From Massospora cicadina (lineage: Eukaryota; Entomophthoromycota; Entomophthoromycetes; Entomophthorales; Entomophthoraceae), in contig JAKSZP010009257.1 in assembly GCA_022478985.1 (NCBI GenBank), positions 179,264-243,263 of the forward strand: DNA of 64,000 bases, written 5' to 3'. How positions within the stretch are numbered: position 1 is the first letter of the stretch; each line of letters starts with the position of its first letter. Shown here in pieces: positions 20,061-34,155 of this stretch. The notes under the pieces are model-generated. The model searched no databases, was not told the origin of the DNA, and saw nothing but the letters and a program-made list of their open reading frames with translations. The position numbers were made by a program, and so were the translations under genes.

Positions 20061-23000
20061 GGACCATCTAGTACTAAAAAATAAAGTTAAAGTAAAAAAA
20101 ACTTTTTGCAATTCTAATACATCTAGCCTTAAATTTAATCATGTTCTGAGGGAAGCTGAAAAAATTAAATCCACTCCATCCAGTTTAACCAAAATTTTAA
20201 ACATTACTTGCACTCAATCTGCTTTCTCCAAATTGAGATCTAGGTGTCAATTAATTAGCTGCTTTCTATCTTATAATAAAATCTATAAATAAATTCCTAA
20301 GTGGATTTGCATTTGTCCATGGTAACCTTAGAATCCAATGAACTGATTCCATATAACTTTGCATGCTGATAGTAGTGTGCTAATGAAACATTATCCACCA
20401 AAGTTTTAAAACTTAAATCACATATCCCACTATAAAAAATATGACCAATAGCCAAACTAATTTCCAGTTTTTTTCACTTGTTTATATCTATTATAAAGTC
20501 CCTTGACCTATCAAAGGGTTAATACAATAAAGATACTTAGTAATTTTTATATTTAATAGTTATTAAATAGTTTAAATATTTTATTAGTTTTTCTAGTAAT
20601 TCACTGAATGTAATTACCCAATTATAACAGATACCCAATGGGAGGGTTTTACATATTTAATAATGATAAGTTGAAAAGAACTAAAGATATAGTAAAAATC
20701 TCTTTTTTATACCAATATGACCAACCAAAATTTAGACCAGCATTATGAGAGGCCGAGGAAATCTTAAATCAGTCTATGTAGGTATTAATCTCCATATAAC
20801 TAAAAGTCATTAAGTTTTGTATATTCTGTCTTCTAAAATACTGAATTACTTTCAGCCTAACTTGGCAAAAATATTTTACATAATAAGATAATCACTGTAG
20901 AAAGTATTTTAATCAAAATTAGACAAAAAAGTTATATGATATGAAAATTATACATTATTACAGTGGGAATTGATATATCACTTAGTAAGTGGTTTGATGG
21001 TGATTTGGTTGATTTGATAGAGAATGGTTTTCTTTAAGCGGTTTGGTAATTTAATGTTAATTTGATAAGTTTAATAGTTTTGCTAAACTTGTTTAGTAGC
21101 CTTTGGTTGATTTGACAGATTCAATTACTTCCTATACTTATAGATGATCATCTGCTACAAAAACTAAAATGATTGAATAAAATTGTCTGGTATGTTATAA
21201 GCTTATACATGCTGAAGTTTTGGCTACTTCTGAATAATATTGGCTTATGTTAGACATTTTTCATAGATTTGCATGTCTTTGATTAAATGATTGATATATT
21301 GATGCAGTAATTCCATCTTTATAGTTCATTATCTATATCTTATTTCTTGTCTGCCTTTAGAGCCTAAATATACAAAATAAGTAACACCTGCATTAGAACT
21401 AAGATGTATTACAAAATGAGAATGAGAAGGTAAAAATTAATAAGCTTGCAAAATATAAAGGAGGGTAATACTATCACTGAATATAAACCAAATATCCTTT
21501 TTTAATGATGTCATTAAGCTTAAGTGTGCTGTTCAATAGCACTATTGATATTTTATCCTCCAATTTAAATGCCAATCCTTATTATTTTCATCCACCTTCA
21601 AAAATTCAAAGGTGCTATAACTGAATAGTTTTCTTTACCTACTTTTTCAAATCTCTATATCTTAAACTCTGTGATTTTCTACTAAACCTTTAAAAATGCT
21701 TCAGAGTTTGTTTCTCAATTTTAAGTTCATAGAATCTAAAATTCTACTATAACTTACCTAAAATGCAAATGAAGACATCATAGAATAAAGCAACTCTGAA
21801 ACATCTAGCTGATGCTTCACACCAAAAAATTGAAGATAACCTCCAATTTCACAAGTAAGTTGCTTTATTACTTTTTGCAGAATTGTTTTGTAAGCTCTGC
21901 ATTCTTGTAATTTATATTAGTATATCTTAACACACATTTGACAATATTTCTGTTAACATTTAATTTTCAGGTGTACAGTATTTGTGATGACATTGTCAAT
22001 ACACACCTAAATTCTAGGATATAAAATGTAGATATTTTTCATAGCTCATACCTTAAATAATAGTCAACTAGTAATCAATCTTCATTTTCAAATTTGTTTT
22101 TTTATACAACTAAAACCTTTATTGGCTTAGTTTTTAAGCAAACATATGGATTAATATGACTTTTAGATTCATAAGAACATTAGCTACCTTTTTATATATT
22201 AAACATAGCCAAATTCCAAATTAGCTTAACTAATATGTTTCTTAAATGTAAGCTATATTTATAGTAGGGATTCAGACAAGATTAGCATTTTATTTTGAGA
22301 TACTAGTCAGATATCTCAGAGATTTAAGTAACATGTAATCTTTTATTATATGTATATAAAAATGTTTAAATTAGTTTATTTAATTACTTAGAATAAAATA
22401 ATTATCATTTTTTATTAGAAAACGTTATTAATTCTAACTAGAAAAGATAAGTAAACTTGTTAAATTCTATAGCTTCTAGTTGGAGATATATGATTTTCTT
22501 TGTCATTTTGTTACATAAAATATATTCTAATTAGACTTTTATAATAAAATCTAGATCAGTTATTTGAGGGTCATATTGTAAGAACATATGGATCAGTTGA
22601 TTATATAGTCCTAAGGTAAATGTTTAATATCAAATCTATGACAAAGCTAAGCTTAAGTCTTTTAGTATAAATTAATGAAATATAAGTTTCTATTCAAAAT
22701 TAAGATTTGGCTTATCTTAGGCGCTTGCTCAGTTTAGTAAACTACACTTTTTTCAAAAAATTTTACCTCACAATTGTTGGCTATCCATAATAGTACTTTC
22801 TGAACTTAAGACTACAAGGTACATGGATGCTATCCTATAGCAAGTTGCTTTTCTTCATTACTAAGCGTTATCTCAAAGCTCATAAATATGTTTAGATTAG
22901 TTTAAACAACTAATGTACTTAAGTTTATTTTTACTTCTCAAAACTTTGTATTACAACTAGAATTTATATAATATGTCTATAGCAATAACATGATATTAGT

Positions 23001-23983
23001 TGCTCAATAATGCTTTTTCTTGTGGTAAAGTACAGACTTCTTTATCTAGTATTTTTCATGTTGTGTTTTATTTTAGTGTTTTCTTCTGAAGATTTTATCA
23101 CTCTATTTTTTCACCATTTAATCTTAATTGTTATCTAATGCCAATGATGCCATTACACTATACATACTATTGTTGTTCAATCCTATTTTTCACACTGCAT
23201 AGTATTATTTTCCTTCTATACTAAAATGGTGCAGATCACAAGTCCTCCTATTACTTGCTACCTCAAGTTCACAAAAAAGCTTAAATATGGCCTATATGTG
23301 TGGACTAAACTATTTTTTACTGTTCTCAAGGGTTACACAAGTTGCTAGCCTGATGACACTATCAACATCATACTAAGCAAAGAATGATAGTTTATGTTCC
23401 CTCTCAGTTTTAATAAAATCTAAGTACAATCTTGTGGTAAAAATAACAGATTTTCTTTTTATGATTTTCTTTATATTTGACTAACCAAGTAATATTTTCT
23501 TTAACACTGCTTATGCAATATACATAGTCAAGCTGTTACATATTATGCCTCATGCAGTGGGTTAAACTATCAAAAAAGAGACAAGATTATATGAGTGTGG
23601 GACCAGGAAGGATAAGAACAGCAGATGAAACAAGGAAGGGAAGTGGCCACCTTGTGAATTGGCCAATGGAGATAGTTGTCACAAATATGGATGAAAAAGG
23701 AATTATATGCCCATCAGAAGTAACCTAAAAATAGAGACTTTACTAAAAAGTCAAAGAAAATAATTATCTGGGGAACAATAGATAAAAAATAAATGTATAT
23801 CAAAGGGTAATGTAAGATAAATAAAAATAATAGAAATGAGTGCAACGCCAAACCAAAAAGAGGAATATAGAAACTGGGGAAAAATGGCCATACTCAGTGG
23901 TTTTCATGAAAATATTGATGTCCCAGAGAATGTCTGTATAGGATCTAGAAGCATCAATTTCCTGAAGCTCATGCGTCACCAAC
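20061..23983. other. AT-rich DNA, no gene recognised
   Basis: Very AT-rich with stops in all frames. 20610-20700 is weakly similar to 19990-20060. 20980-21130 has a few inverted minisatellite units (AGCGGTTTGG, GGTTGATTTGACAG). No RNA gene, CRISPR-like array or credible protein is seen. Confidence 0.45.
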
Positions 23984-25000
23984 TGCATTTCAAGAACCAG
24001 AAGAAAATGATATGCAAAAAAGATAAACAGAGAAAAAGCTCTTATCTATTATGTCTTATGACCTAATTTCTGGTGCAAACCCTAAGAACAAGGAGGAAGT
24101 ATTTTAGGCTAAAGATATCAAATTGGCTGCACTCTTAAGTCTTAAAAAAACCTTGTACCAATTCTGGGTATAGGCCAAGAATTTCTAGATTGGTATCAAG
24201 AAGTCTAGTGATGAGGTTAGCAACAATAAATTAATGACATTAAAATTTACAAGATGTTTTATTAATATAAATGAGTCATTACATTTGATTTTAGAAATAG
24301 AGATTTGTTTCACTTTATCATATTATTATCAGATTGAGCAATATCTGGCTTCAATAAAAACCCAAGTTTGGGAATATTCCAGTTATGGTACTACCATTGA
24401 TGATAGTCTTAGTCATTGGCTAAATTAAGGTCAGTGCTATGATAGAATAAGTATAATCCATACACCATTTTTCTTTATAATCATCTTTGTCAGACCAAAA
24501 TCTTTATTGGTTAACTTCATTCAAAATAAAATCTATCAAATATAAAGATAATGAACTTTTTGAACCACCTAATCATGGACCTCCTTAAGATGGTATCAAC
24601 CACTTTTAGTCATTTTATACTTTCAAAGATAAGTTCTGGTCCAATTCTTTCCATAGATGGAATCTGGAACAGTTTTAATCAAAGCTTCCTAAGGCCTAGG
24701 ATGCAACTATCAACTTGGATGGTCTCCGCCTTGGAGTCTAGCTGAGTTGCTTCCTTCCTGTGCTAACTGAAATATTTGCAACATTCCTATTCTTGTTTTT
24801 GTGCCATCAAGGCATGAGCATTATCTCTAGTGTTTAGTGTAAGCTCTGGGGAGCATTCCCTATTTTTGTAAAGGAAGGAGTTACCCCTTAGAACCAAGAA
24901 GTGGCATAAAGAATTGGCTGTTTCTCTAACTAACAAGGGCAATTTGGCTCATTTAGTGGATGATAGATAAGGCATGGCCTGCCCTTAGGGTTTCCTCTTT
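23984..25000 (+). repeat. Gypsy-D left LTR (right limit approximate)
   Basis: Aligns with 32755 onward: TTATGACCTAA, AAATTGGCTG, GGTATCAAG, ATATTCCAGTTATGGTACT, GATAATGAACTTT, AAGGCCTAG and ACCATCAAG-type blocks. It has a ~40-bp extra stretch at about 24015-24054. Sequence from 24845 to 25110 also resembles 43318-43580. Confidence 0.65.
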
Positions 25001-26742
25001 TAGTTCTTCCTACCACCAAGGAGTTGCTGGGAAGGGTCAGGGTGTGTGCACGGATTTAGTAGAGGCCAAAGGGCAGTATCAGTTGCCAAGTTGTCTTCCC
25101 CTATAACGGTATTTTTCAGGGAATAAGTATAAGTCTACTTAAGGTAAATAAAACAATTAAAAATGTCAACAAGATAAGAAAATTAAAGTTGAGTTCAACA
25201 AACATTTTCAAGCTTTTCACATTGATTGTTAACACAATGAGCCCATCCCCAATAGGTTCAGGTGTCATAAACTTATTTGATTTGGATAAAATTGAGCTTA
25301 TCATCCCTGCCCATGGGCATGCACCGCCAGTCCTAATGAATAGCCCATCTATCTGCCAAGCTGTAACTGGGATGCAAAATTGTATTGTAAAAAAATAATA
25401 ATGGCAATCTGGGCTTGCATACTTGTCTTAGATTTATTAAGTTTATATTGTATATTGAAACTCATATTACACTGCATTGATATTATTTGACCCTAGTGCA
25501 CATCCCATATACTCCCAGAGAAGTTTATAAGGCAGCATCTCACATCAGGTTTTGCTGTTGGTCTATTCATTTGTATTCTTACTTTCAAATAAAAGCTATA
25601 AATTCCAATTTTCTCATTTAAAGTATAAGCATTAACTGTTAAAGTCCTGGCATGAACTAAGGCTCACCAGTGCTAATGGCACAAGATTTTACAATTTTAA
25701 AGAAGCAAGTGTAGTAAAACTTGAACTTTTGTATAATAGAATAGAAGACTTTTTATTTATAACTTATATAAAACTAGAAAACTTTAATTGGAAAAAACAA
25801 GAGGAAAATTAGTTGTTTTTATTAGTGACAACAATGAGTTGAAAAGAGACCCTTATTACTATGTCACTGCTTAGTATATAAATGATCCAAGATTTGAAGT
25901 GAGACAGTCAAGAAATTCAGTATAAGCTACAAGTATCAAAATTATGAGATATAGAGTTTTGATCTATTGGAGCTCTTGAAACTCACTTTGCTTCAATGAA
26001 ATAACCAATGAAGGGTAAATAGTAGGTAAAACTAGTCCGTTAGGCAAGGATTTGATATATCTGAACCAATCACCATTGGTGAAAATTTTTACACCTGGTG
26101 AGACACCTCCAAGGATATAAAAGGTGTTGGTCCCTGAGTAGGTGGTTTAACTAAAATTGTTAATGGAATGGGGAGGAACCTCAGATGGTCTCCCCTGATT
26201 ATGCCACATGGTTGGTGCAATCTAACTAACTAAACATATGCTATTAGGTTAAGAATTATTAATAAAATTATTTCCCCAATTCAAGGGTTCCCTCAAGAAT
26301 CAGCCAGGGTCTTTTGGCCAAATTTGTCCTTATTATGAACCAAATCACTCTTATTTCAAAATCAGAATTTTAATTTTCTGGCATTAACCATTAGCAGCCA
26401 TGTTTTCCAGTTTCAGAAATGACTGGACATAGTGAGATTGTCTCCCCTCAAGGCATCTAATACTTGTGGTTGGCTTTACCATTAGTATTCTGGTTTATGT
26501 TTTGGGTGATAACTCATTCAGTATGGCAACTCAGCCTTTATTTTCATCAGCAGAAACCATGCCATATTGTTTAGTATTTGTTTAATGTCAGGAACTCTGA
26601 CATTTTGGGATTTTATTCAGATCACCTATTCATTAGAAACATTGCAAACACTTCTTTAGATTATGACCAACATTTTGCATATACTTGGTGAACATTTTTA
26701 AGTAGGACTCTCATTACGCTAATGAAAATATGTTAGACATTT

Positions 26743-27320
26743 GTGATAGTCACTATGATTCCCAATGCCCTTTGCTCAAAAATTATGTTTGGCTTATGTT
26801 TTGACAATTTCCTGCTGCAGCCCACTGGAGAGACCTCATCCTTTCTGAATGTAAGTTGTGGTTTAAGCCAACCTTGCAACCCTGCTTTAATTATGACAAA
26901 ACTAACTACAGAAATCTTTCTAAAACAAGCATATGATAGCTTCTATTTTATGAAGCTTAATCAGTACTTATTTAAAATCCCTTTTTTATCCTCTTAAAGC
27001 ACTAAATTACTTCATCAAAATTCACCCGGTGCAGCTGACAGTATTTCTATAGTCTTTAAAACTTCCCAATTTATGGAAGCCAATCAAAGGTTTTGAAACA
27101 CCTTCTGAAAGCACATAAACCTAACCTCTCTTTTTACAAGTGTTCCATGAGTTCTTCACTTTTTGTAGGTGAGATGCTCACTGGTGGCCTATTTATATTA
27201 ATTCTGTGGTTGAAGTCAGGCCCTACCTCAGTCAGAAATTGTGAAAGCGCAATTCTCCATTTGATGCTTGATGAAAATAAAAAAATTCTGGCTATGGTAG
27301 TCTCTGCTTGCCAACTTTAA
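26743..27320 (+). pseudogene. possible Gypsy-D gag remnant
   Basis: Two short open stretches (26743-26997 and 27093-27320) lie where gag should be, between the left LTR and the protease remnant. They show no diagnostic motif, so the call rests only on position. Confidence 0.25.
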
Positions 27321-28021
27321 TCAGGTGATTTTTAGTCTCCTTGAGAATTTCACTGCCCCAACTGACATGGAGCTTACTCATTTATCCGCATATGTTTCAC
27401 TTATGAGGACCCTATAAATAATAACCCCAAATTTGGCACTTTGCCTTTGGGAGTGGCAGAGTTTGTCACTGAGACCTTTCAATCTCAGCAGAATTTTCAG
27501 GCTGACAATAGTCTAGCTCCATGCTCCAAGTTAAATTATAATCTGATAAAACTACCAATCTGGATTTCCTCCCATGGAACAAAATGAACCCTCATTGGAA
27601 GGAGGTCTCATTTTTCTAAATATGTTAAATGGATTTGGGCTGCAATCAGATTAAAGAATCTAACTTTAGAACCCAAAAGATATGCATTGAATGGTAATTA
27701 CCTTATTTCAGAAATGTCATTTTTCATAGGTCTAGCCCCTCTCCAATCTCTGTATATATAAAATTACACCCAAGAAATTACCTAAAAGTACAATGATTTG
27801 TCACATTCAGGCAGCTGAAAAGGAACTGAATTCTCAATATGGTGGAAATTATGCAATTTAAGTAAACAATTTCCAGTATATTTTTTCTGTAGTAAGAATT
27901 AGCAGATTATCATACTCCCTTTTATGATACAACCCCATCTTTAGGTAATAGTATTATGTCTGAAGTGGACCCCACTAATGAAATTTTTAGTTTTTTGTCT
28001 TAAAAAAGAAGACAATGGGTT

Positions 28022-28303
28022 GGGGGGTGGAAGGCGAGTCAGTAAGGGCGTACAGCTACCAACCTGAAGGTTGTGGGTTCGATTCCCACCCTTTGCACAT
28101 TGATTGGGGTGCCAGCCAAAGGAAGCTATTGGCGTTTAGTAGGTCTAATAACACGAAAACCTTACCCATGACATAACCAAAAAATTTGAGTCCCAATCCA
28201 GAGGTGGAAAAACTTTCTTCAATGGAGTTGACCCTGTTCAGGTTTCATGTCATTTCTTTCTTTTGGTAATGCCTGTCCCCTGGTTGGCTTGCCTCAATTA
28301 AAT
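28022..28303 (+). mobile_element. SINE-1, full-length with 20-bp TSD
   Basis: The head is tRNA-like: GGCGAGTCAGTAAGGGCG (D-arm/A-box position) and a T-arm GTGGGTTCGATTCCCAC with a perfect 5-bp stem and a consensus B box. The tail is CCTGTCCCCTGGTTGGCTTG followed by CCTCAATTAAATA. The identical TSD AAAAAAGAAGACAATGGGTT lies at 28002-28021 and 28304-28323. The perfect, long TSD suggests recent insertion into the old Gypsy-D element. Confidence 0.92.
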
Positions 28304-28349
28304 AAAAAAGAAGACAATGGGTTCTTTATGCTTTATGCTATTCTCTCTT

Positions 28350-30780
28350 TACCTCAAAGAAATTCGGAATTTCAAATCTTGTAGACACAGGCGCATCTGA
28401 GAATTTTATTGATCATATCTGGCAGAATATCTTTAATTATATTTTTTCTGGTGGTATAGCTAGAGTGGGTGCATCACTGGTAGTTCCGATATTACAATGA
28501 CTTAGTGAATTTATAATTTGGTAAGTATGACCTTGCTGGCACTTTCTGAAAGTAAAAAACTGCTATAAGTATGGGCTTGGTGTATGGTAAGATAAAATTT
28601 TGATATCAAAACCAAGTTAAAGGCAAACACTCTAACTTTCACTTTTAAAAATGTTAAAGATAGTGATCCCTATATCTGCTGAAAACTTCAATGCATTTCC
28701 CAAATGGCCAAATGTGCAGAACCTTAACCTTGCGCCTCTGTTTAATCCCACTTCAGGGTTTCATCTCCTCATTGTTTAGAGGGGTTATTATCCTCTTTTG
28801 ATGCAACAACTAAATATGCTTTATAGTTGTCATGAGTTTAATTGCAATTATTAAAGTTAATGTTGACTTGGTTTGCTTTTATCTCCCATCTACCCTTTAA
28901 CGTTGATAGAAGAGTTAACTCTGGATCTTTGGGTCACATAACAACTATACAAAAATGTTCTATCTCCTAGCAGACTTCCTCAGTGTGTTTACTTCTCCTA
29001 GCTTTAGAAAAAGCATATGGTACACTATGCCCTTGTGTAGGATATGGTAACATGCTTAGTGTCACCATACCTAACCTGCATCACATCCCTATAAAATAAC
29101 AAATTGTCAGGTATGTGGAGAAAGACAAAGTTTTTATCAAATTGGATTGTTTAAAAAATTATCCAAATCCGCGTTAAAAAAGGGCAGGAATGGTTTATTG
29201 AGCTGCACACAAAGAAGAGGTTTTTAATTCTGGGTTATATCATTTTGCAAATAATGTGCCTGTAATATTCTAAAGTTTTATTGATGTGGTGTTAGAAATG
29301 CTGTTTAAGGTTTGTACTGTGGCATATATAGATGATATACTGGGTTTTCACCAGATTAAGCATCCCATAAAATCCATTTATGGAAAGTGGTTGAACACTT
29401 AAGATAGGCTAACTTCACGTTGAAGATGAGTATGTTCAAAATTTAAAGTCAGGTTACCTTATTGGACAACGGCATGGTTGACGAGGGTCATATGGTTATA
29501 CCAGACAAAGAGAAAGGTATTCACTTTTGTCCCATGCCAATATCAGTAAAGAGATAAAGTTTTTTTTAGGGAAATGAACCTTCCTTAAAAAAAGTTTACT
29601 CCTAACATGTCAGATGTTGGCACACCTTTTTACAAGGCCAGTGATGCCAAATCCCTGCAGTGATCTAATGTACCAGAGGACACTTTTAGGAGATGAAGCA
29701 CACCTTTATTTCCATGGCCATGATTCAACACATGGACTCAGACAAGGCGTTTATAGTAATCAGTGAAGCGTCTAATTTTGGTATTGTTGCCATTATATTG
29801 CAAGTGGGAACAGATGGATTCAAGCATCCAGTGAAATATTTCTCATAAAGAAATTTCCACTAAAAGTAAATCACGCTGTATATAACAAAAATCTACATGC
29901 ATTAGGGAAAAAGTTGGCTTACTGGCTCCACCATTTACATGATTCTTCACAGCCATACAGGTCCAAATTGATCATTTTGCTCTTCTGTTTTACTACAATC
30001 CTCATGTCCAAACCCCGCGTCAAACCTATTAGCATGAGACCCTTTCACAATTTGTGTTCCCTTATAAATTCACAAAAGGGAAGAGAATAATTTAGCTGAT
30101 GCATTGAGTCACAACAAAGCCTTAGCTCCTAATCTACGGATAAGTGGAGCTGCATAAAACCCAACTGGCAATTTATCAAAGTAAGATTGCATCTAATCAG
30201 TCCTCAATCACCACTTGCAACCTGGTTCTTGCTTCCCTGGAGAACCTAGATAAATATGGTCTTAAATGATAGGTTGTATCATTACAAACTTTTTTCCTTA
30301 GAATATAATTAGATTGTTACCAAATGCAACTTGAAACAGGATGATATTATGAGGGGTACCAAGTGAAAGACAATATGGTATGATTCCAGGGATGATTATG
30401 GGTTCGTTGCAGACTTCTTCTCCTGAAGATAATCAAGGAGCATCATGATGGGATAACCGTGGGACACCCAGGAAAGGCGATTACCCTGGATCTTATCTGC
30501 TATACATATTACTGGAAGGGGTTTTGGCATAGGTGGCTCAGTATGCCAAGGAGTGACTTATGTGCATCAAAATTTAAAGCAAATTTTCAGCCCCTTGATG
30601 GTTTGCTGGTACCAGTTTAGAAAGCAGAAGGGCATTAAAATTACCTTTTAGTTAACTCTATTTTGGAACTATCTCCATCAGAAGGGTATAATGTCACATG
30701 GTGGTGGACCATTTTACCAAATTTGCCTATGTTATTCCCTGACACACTACAATAATAGTAGCTCAGATGTCTAAGCTGAT
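28350..30780 (+). pseudogene. Gypsy-D pol remnant (PR, RT, RNase H, INT)
   Basis: Protease: NLVDTGASENFIDH at about 28376-28420, with the catalytic DTG. Reverse transcriptase: VAYIDDIL near 29320-29345 (YxDD motif). RNase H-like: VISEASNFGIVAIILQ near 29755-29805, where the usual TDAS reads SEAS. Integrase: VVDHFTKFAYVIP near 30700-30740, after CHM. These sit in the expected order and strand. Stops and frameshifts occur every few dozen codons. Catalytic Asp of RNase H is replaced. The SINE-1 copy at 28022-28303 lies just upstream. Confidence 0.7.
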
Positions 30781-32754
30781 TTTGAAAACATTAACTAAAT
30801 TTGAAATTACAACCCAAACACTTTTATATTTATTTATCTATACAAAATACTTTAATTAGTTATAACTAGATTAGACCTATCAGAATATATTTGATAGCCT
30901 AAGATTAAGTATTCATAGTAATTGCAGCTATCACCATAGATAAGGACAAACAATTATTTTAGAATGGTTTATCACTATCAAGAATAAAATTTGAGCTATT
31001 GATAGTTTTATAATTCTTGAGAGCTGATTTGAGCTTGCCATACTGGCATGCACTTAAAATTACCTGTCAACCTCCTTTTACTAGTTAATTAATTCAAAAC
31101 GGAGAGAAGGTCAACTTTCCAGCAAATTGCTATGACCAAAGACCTGACAATTGACTCCCAACAACTTATCATGATCTAAAATTACATTCAAAGTTTATTA
31201 GAACATCAAACTATATATATTAACTGGCTCAAACTTCTCACCAGATAACTGAGTCAAAATGATTAATAGACTTTAGATAGAATTATTGACTTTCAAAAAC
31301 CAAATCTAATATTTATATAATTTTCAATTTAATTAAATTATTGACAAACTCTATTTCAGCAAATTAAGAAGACCCCAATTGAAAGTTGACTAATAAAAAA
31401 ATTAAAAATTGCCTCAAGATTGATACTAGTAAAATCCAGACCTGTTGAAAACCAACTGGAGTTAAAAGTTGACAGGTTGAATTCCAAGGAGTGAGACAAA
31501 CTAAGAAAATCTTTAACAAGTTATAGATAAAAGCAAAAAGTGTTAACAAATAAAGTTTCAATTGAGTTTTGGTTTAGATTTTGTTATTAAGTTTGCTTTG
31601 AGTTTTAGTTTAAAGATGATTGACTGGAGTATAATAAGTCATGAGACCACCTTATTTTTAAAACAAAGGAACTAATAAAAGATTCTATAATAATCTGGAC
31701 TATCCGTTGTTCCCAGCTCCATATTTGAGAACTTAAACCGTTAGTAATAAATATAACCTGTGCAACCCCAATTTTTTACAGCTATTCATATCCTAAGTCT
31801 CACCCACAAAAGAAGTACCAAATAGGGTAATCAGCAACTATGACCCCAGTTCACGTCCATATTTTCAGTAATAGCTTTGCAAGGCTCTTCAGATTTGCCA
31901 ATGCCATTTAACTGCCATTCAACCACTTTCAGGTGGACAGAAAGAACAAATGAAATAATTTTTGGGACAATTTCTTGCGGTGCTATACTTCTGAAAATCA
32001 CTTAGATTATACCCCACACCTACTCCTGGCTCAATTAGTTGTAACAACGCTCAGCACTTTTCTATCCATTGTTCTCCATTTTTTGCCAATTATAGGTTTA
32101 CTCACTTTACTATAATAGAACCCAGTTGTAATTCTAAGGTAAAAGCTGTGGTAGATTTTACAAATCAATCAAAAAATTACTTCAAGTGGTAAGTACTAAT
32201 ATGAATGCAGTCATGAAGACCTCTTAGGAGAATACAGATGGGAAGAGAATAATAAGGCTCAAATATAAAGAAGGAGACTTGTGATGCTTGATATCAGAAA
32301 CATTCCAATTAAGCATTTATGCAAGAAACTGGGACCAATGAGAATAGTCCTAACGCACTATTAGAAGGTAATTCATGCCCCATCACTAGTTAAATCTCCT
32401 CAGAAAATCTGAATTTTTGCCACATTCCTTGAGAGTATGCTGACCCGTTTGAGGATCCCCCACATAAACGCCTGAATTGTACATTGTGGAAGTGGCTGCA
32501 GAGTGAAAGCGGTAGAGATTGTGGCATCCTGTTGTGTGAAGAGTCTTAAGAAAATTTGATACTGTGGAAAGGCTTTAATGCTGTAAGTTATAGCTGGTTT
32601 CCAGCTCACAATTACACCCACGCTCAAGGCTAGATTAATTTTTTCCATAAGCACTTTCCTGACACGCTGGTCCCTATTATACTCCTGCAATCGCCACCAT
32701 AAAGCTATAAAGTCCATAAACTTCTCCCTTGATGAGATCCTTGGAGGGGTGGTG

Positions 32755-33700
32755 GTGCCTCAAAAGCCAGATGGTAATGTCATGCTTATGACCTAACTAC
32801 TGGTATAAACTGATAGGAAAAATGAGATAGTAGTTAAGGCTAAAGTTACAAATTGGCTGTAATCCCTAATCTAAACATACCTTGGACCAATAATGGGTAA
32901 GGGATAAGAATTTCTAAGTTGGTATCAAGGTGTCACGTTATAAGTTTATCAACGCTGCATCAATAGCATTGAAATGTACAAAAATACCTTAGTAACTTTA
33001 ATGGGCCTTTATGTTTTATTTCACAATGATGATGTATTTTAAACTCAAAAATATGATATTACTAAATTGGGTAATGTTATACTACAAGACAACATTTGAG
33101 TTTGGGCATATTCCAGTTATGGTACTGCTTTTAATAAAACTTTTTTACTGGTTAACATATCTTAGTGCAACAAATGACTTGATCCATACTTCCAATCTCC
33201 CTTATAGTCATTTTTGTCAAATCAGCTTCTTTGTTAGTCAACTTCCTTCTCAATAAAGCCTATTAAATTACATATCTGATGAACTTTGGGCCAGCCTATT
33301 CACTATTTTCCTTAAGAGAGTCTCCATCACTATTAGGCTTTTATATTATCAAAAAATATAATCCAATTTCTCTTTCAATGGAGTCTGAAACACTATAAAA
33401 CTAAGATTACAAGGCCTAGAATGTGACTATTAACTTATACTAACTTTTTCTTAAGGTCAATTAAAGTTGTCACCTTCATGTGATACCTGGCAATCTTTGT
33501 AGCATTTTTAGTCTTGTCTTTGTACCATCAAGATGTGGGCATCATCTGCGGTGTTTTGGTTATTATGTGCTTAATAGTAAATTCCCTAGTATTATAGAAT
33601 TGTTACTACAACACCTCTTAGGAAATAAGAGTTTACTGACAATCTCCTACATTATATGGCAAATAGATTAAGACCAAGAATTAAAATTAGTTAAAAATAA
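32755..33700 (+). repeat. Gypsy-D right LTR (right limit approximate)
   Basis: Starts with TGCCTCAAAAGCCAG right after the polypurine tract at 32742-32754 and parallels the left LTR block by block. Two short open stretches inside it (33011-33256, 33480-33671) are not genes. Confidence 0.65.
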
Positions 33701-34155
33701 TAAAGTGAAGAGCTGAGATTTTTTACGTATAGGATGAACTTTAAGTTTTGGTAAAAAAGTTAAACTTTAATAGAAGAAATTTAGTTTACTCAATATTAAA
33801 CCTAAACTATTTTTTCATGGCTTGGTCTTATGTTAAACCTTGATTAGGTAGATCAAAGATAAAATTTTATAAAGTAAACTAGCAAATTTTACAAATTAAA
33901 AAGGCTCTAGCACATAAAAATTGTGACAAATTGTTTTTACTGTCTCATTGAAAAAACAAGACTGTGAAACTATGAAATTAGAGAGTTCTCTCTGCTGGCA
34001 TGCATAAACAAGGTCTTCTTCTCAGACATAAAGTGTGACTCCCTTAGCACCTTAATAACAGTAGTGCTTTATTAAAATGAGATAATGGTGGGAAATCTTT
34101 TGAAATTACCATCATTGCTTCAGAAAAAGCTTCCCATTATCTATATTGCACCTAA
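33701..34155. other. no recognisable feature
   Basis: AT-rich interval between two LTR elements with no gene or clear repeat. Confidence 0.4.

Larger units (their letters stand above)
23984..33700 (+). mobile_element. Gypsy-D: old plus-strand Ty3/Gypsy element (right end approximate)
   Basis: Diverged direct repeats at 23984-~25000 and 32755-~33700 act as LTRs. Between them, on the plus strand and in order, are remains of protease (DTGAS), reverse transcriptase (YIDD), RNase H and integrase, the Ty3/Gypsy order. A polypurine tract, GGAGGGGTGGTGG at 32742-32754, directly abuts the right LTR start. It carries a SINE-1 insertion at 28022-28303. Frames are shattered; this is the oldest of the mapped LTR elements. 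No TSD found. Confidence 0.75.

Noticed and set aside
28040..28100. Possible functional tRNA gene
   Set aside because: It is the head of SINE-1, with TSDs and a SINE tail; the acceptor and anticodon arms do not form a complete cloverleaf.
34148..34155. Match GCACCTAA/GCACCAAA at both left LTR-B edges as a sign of a tandem element
   Set aside because: Only seven of eight bases match; can be chance.
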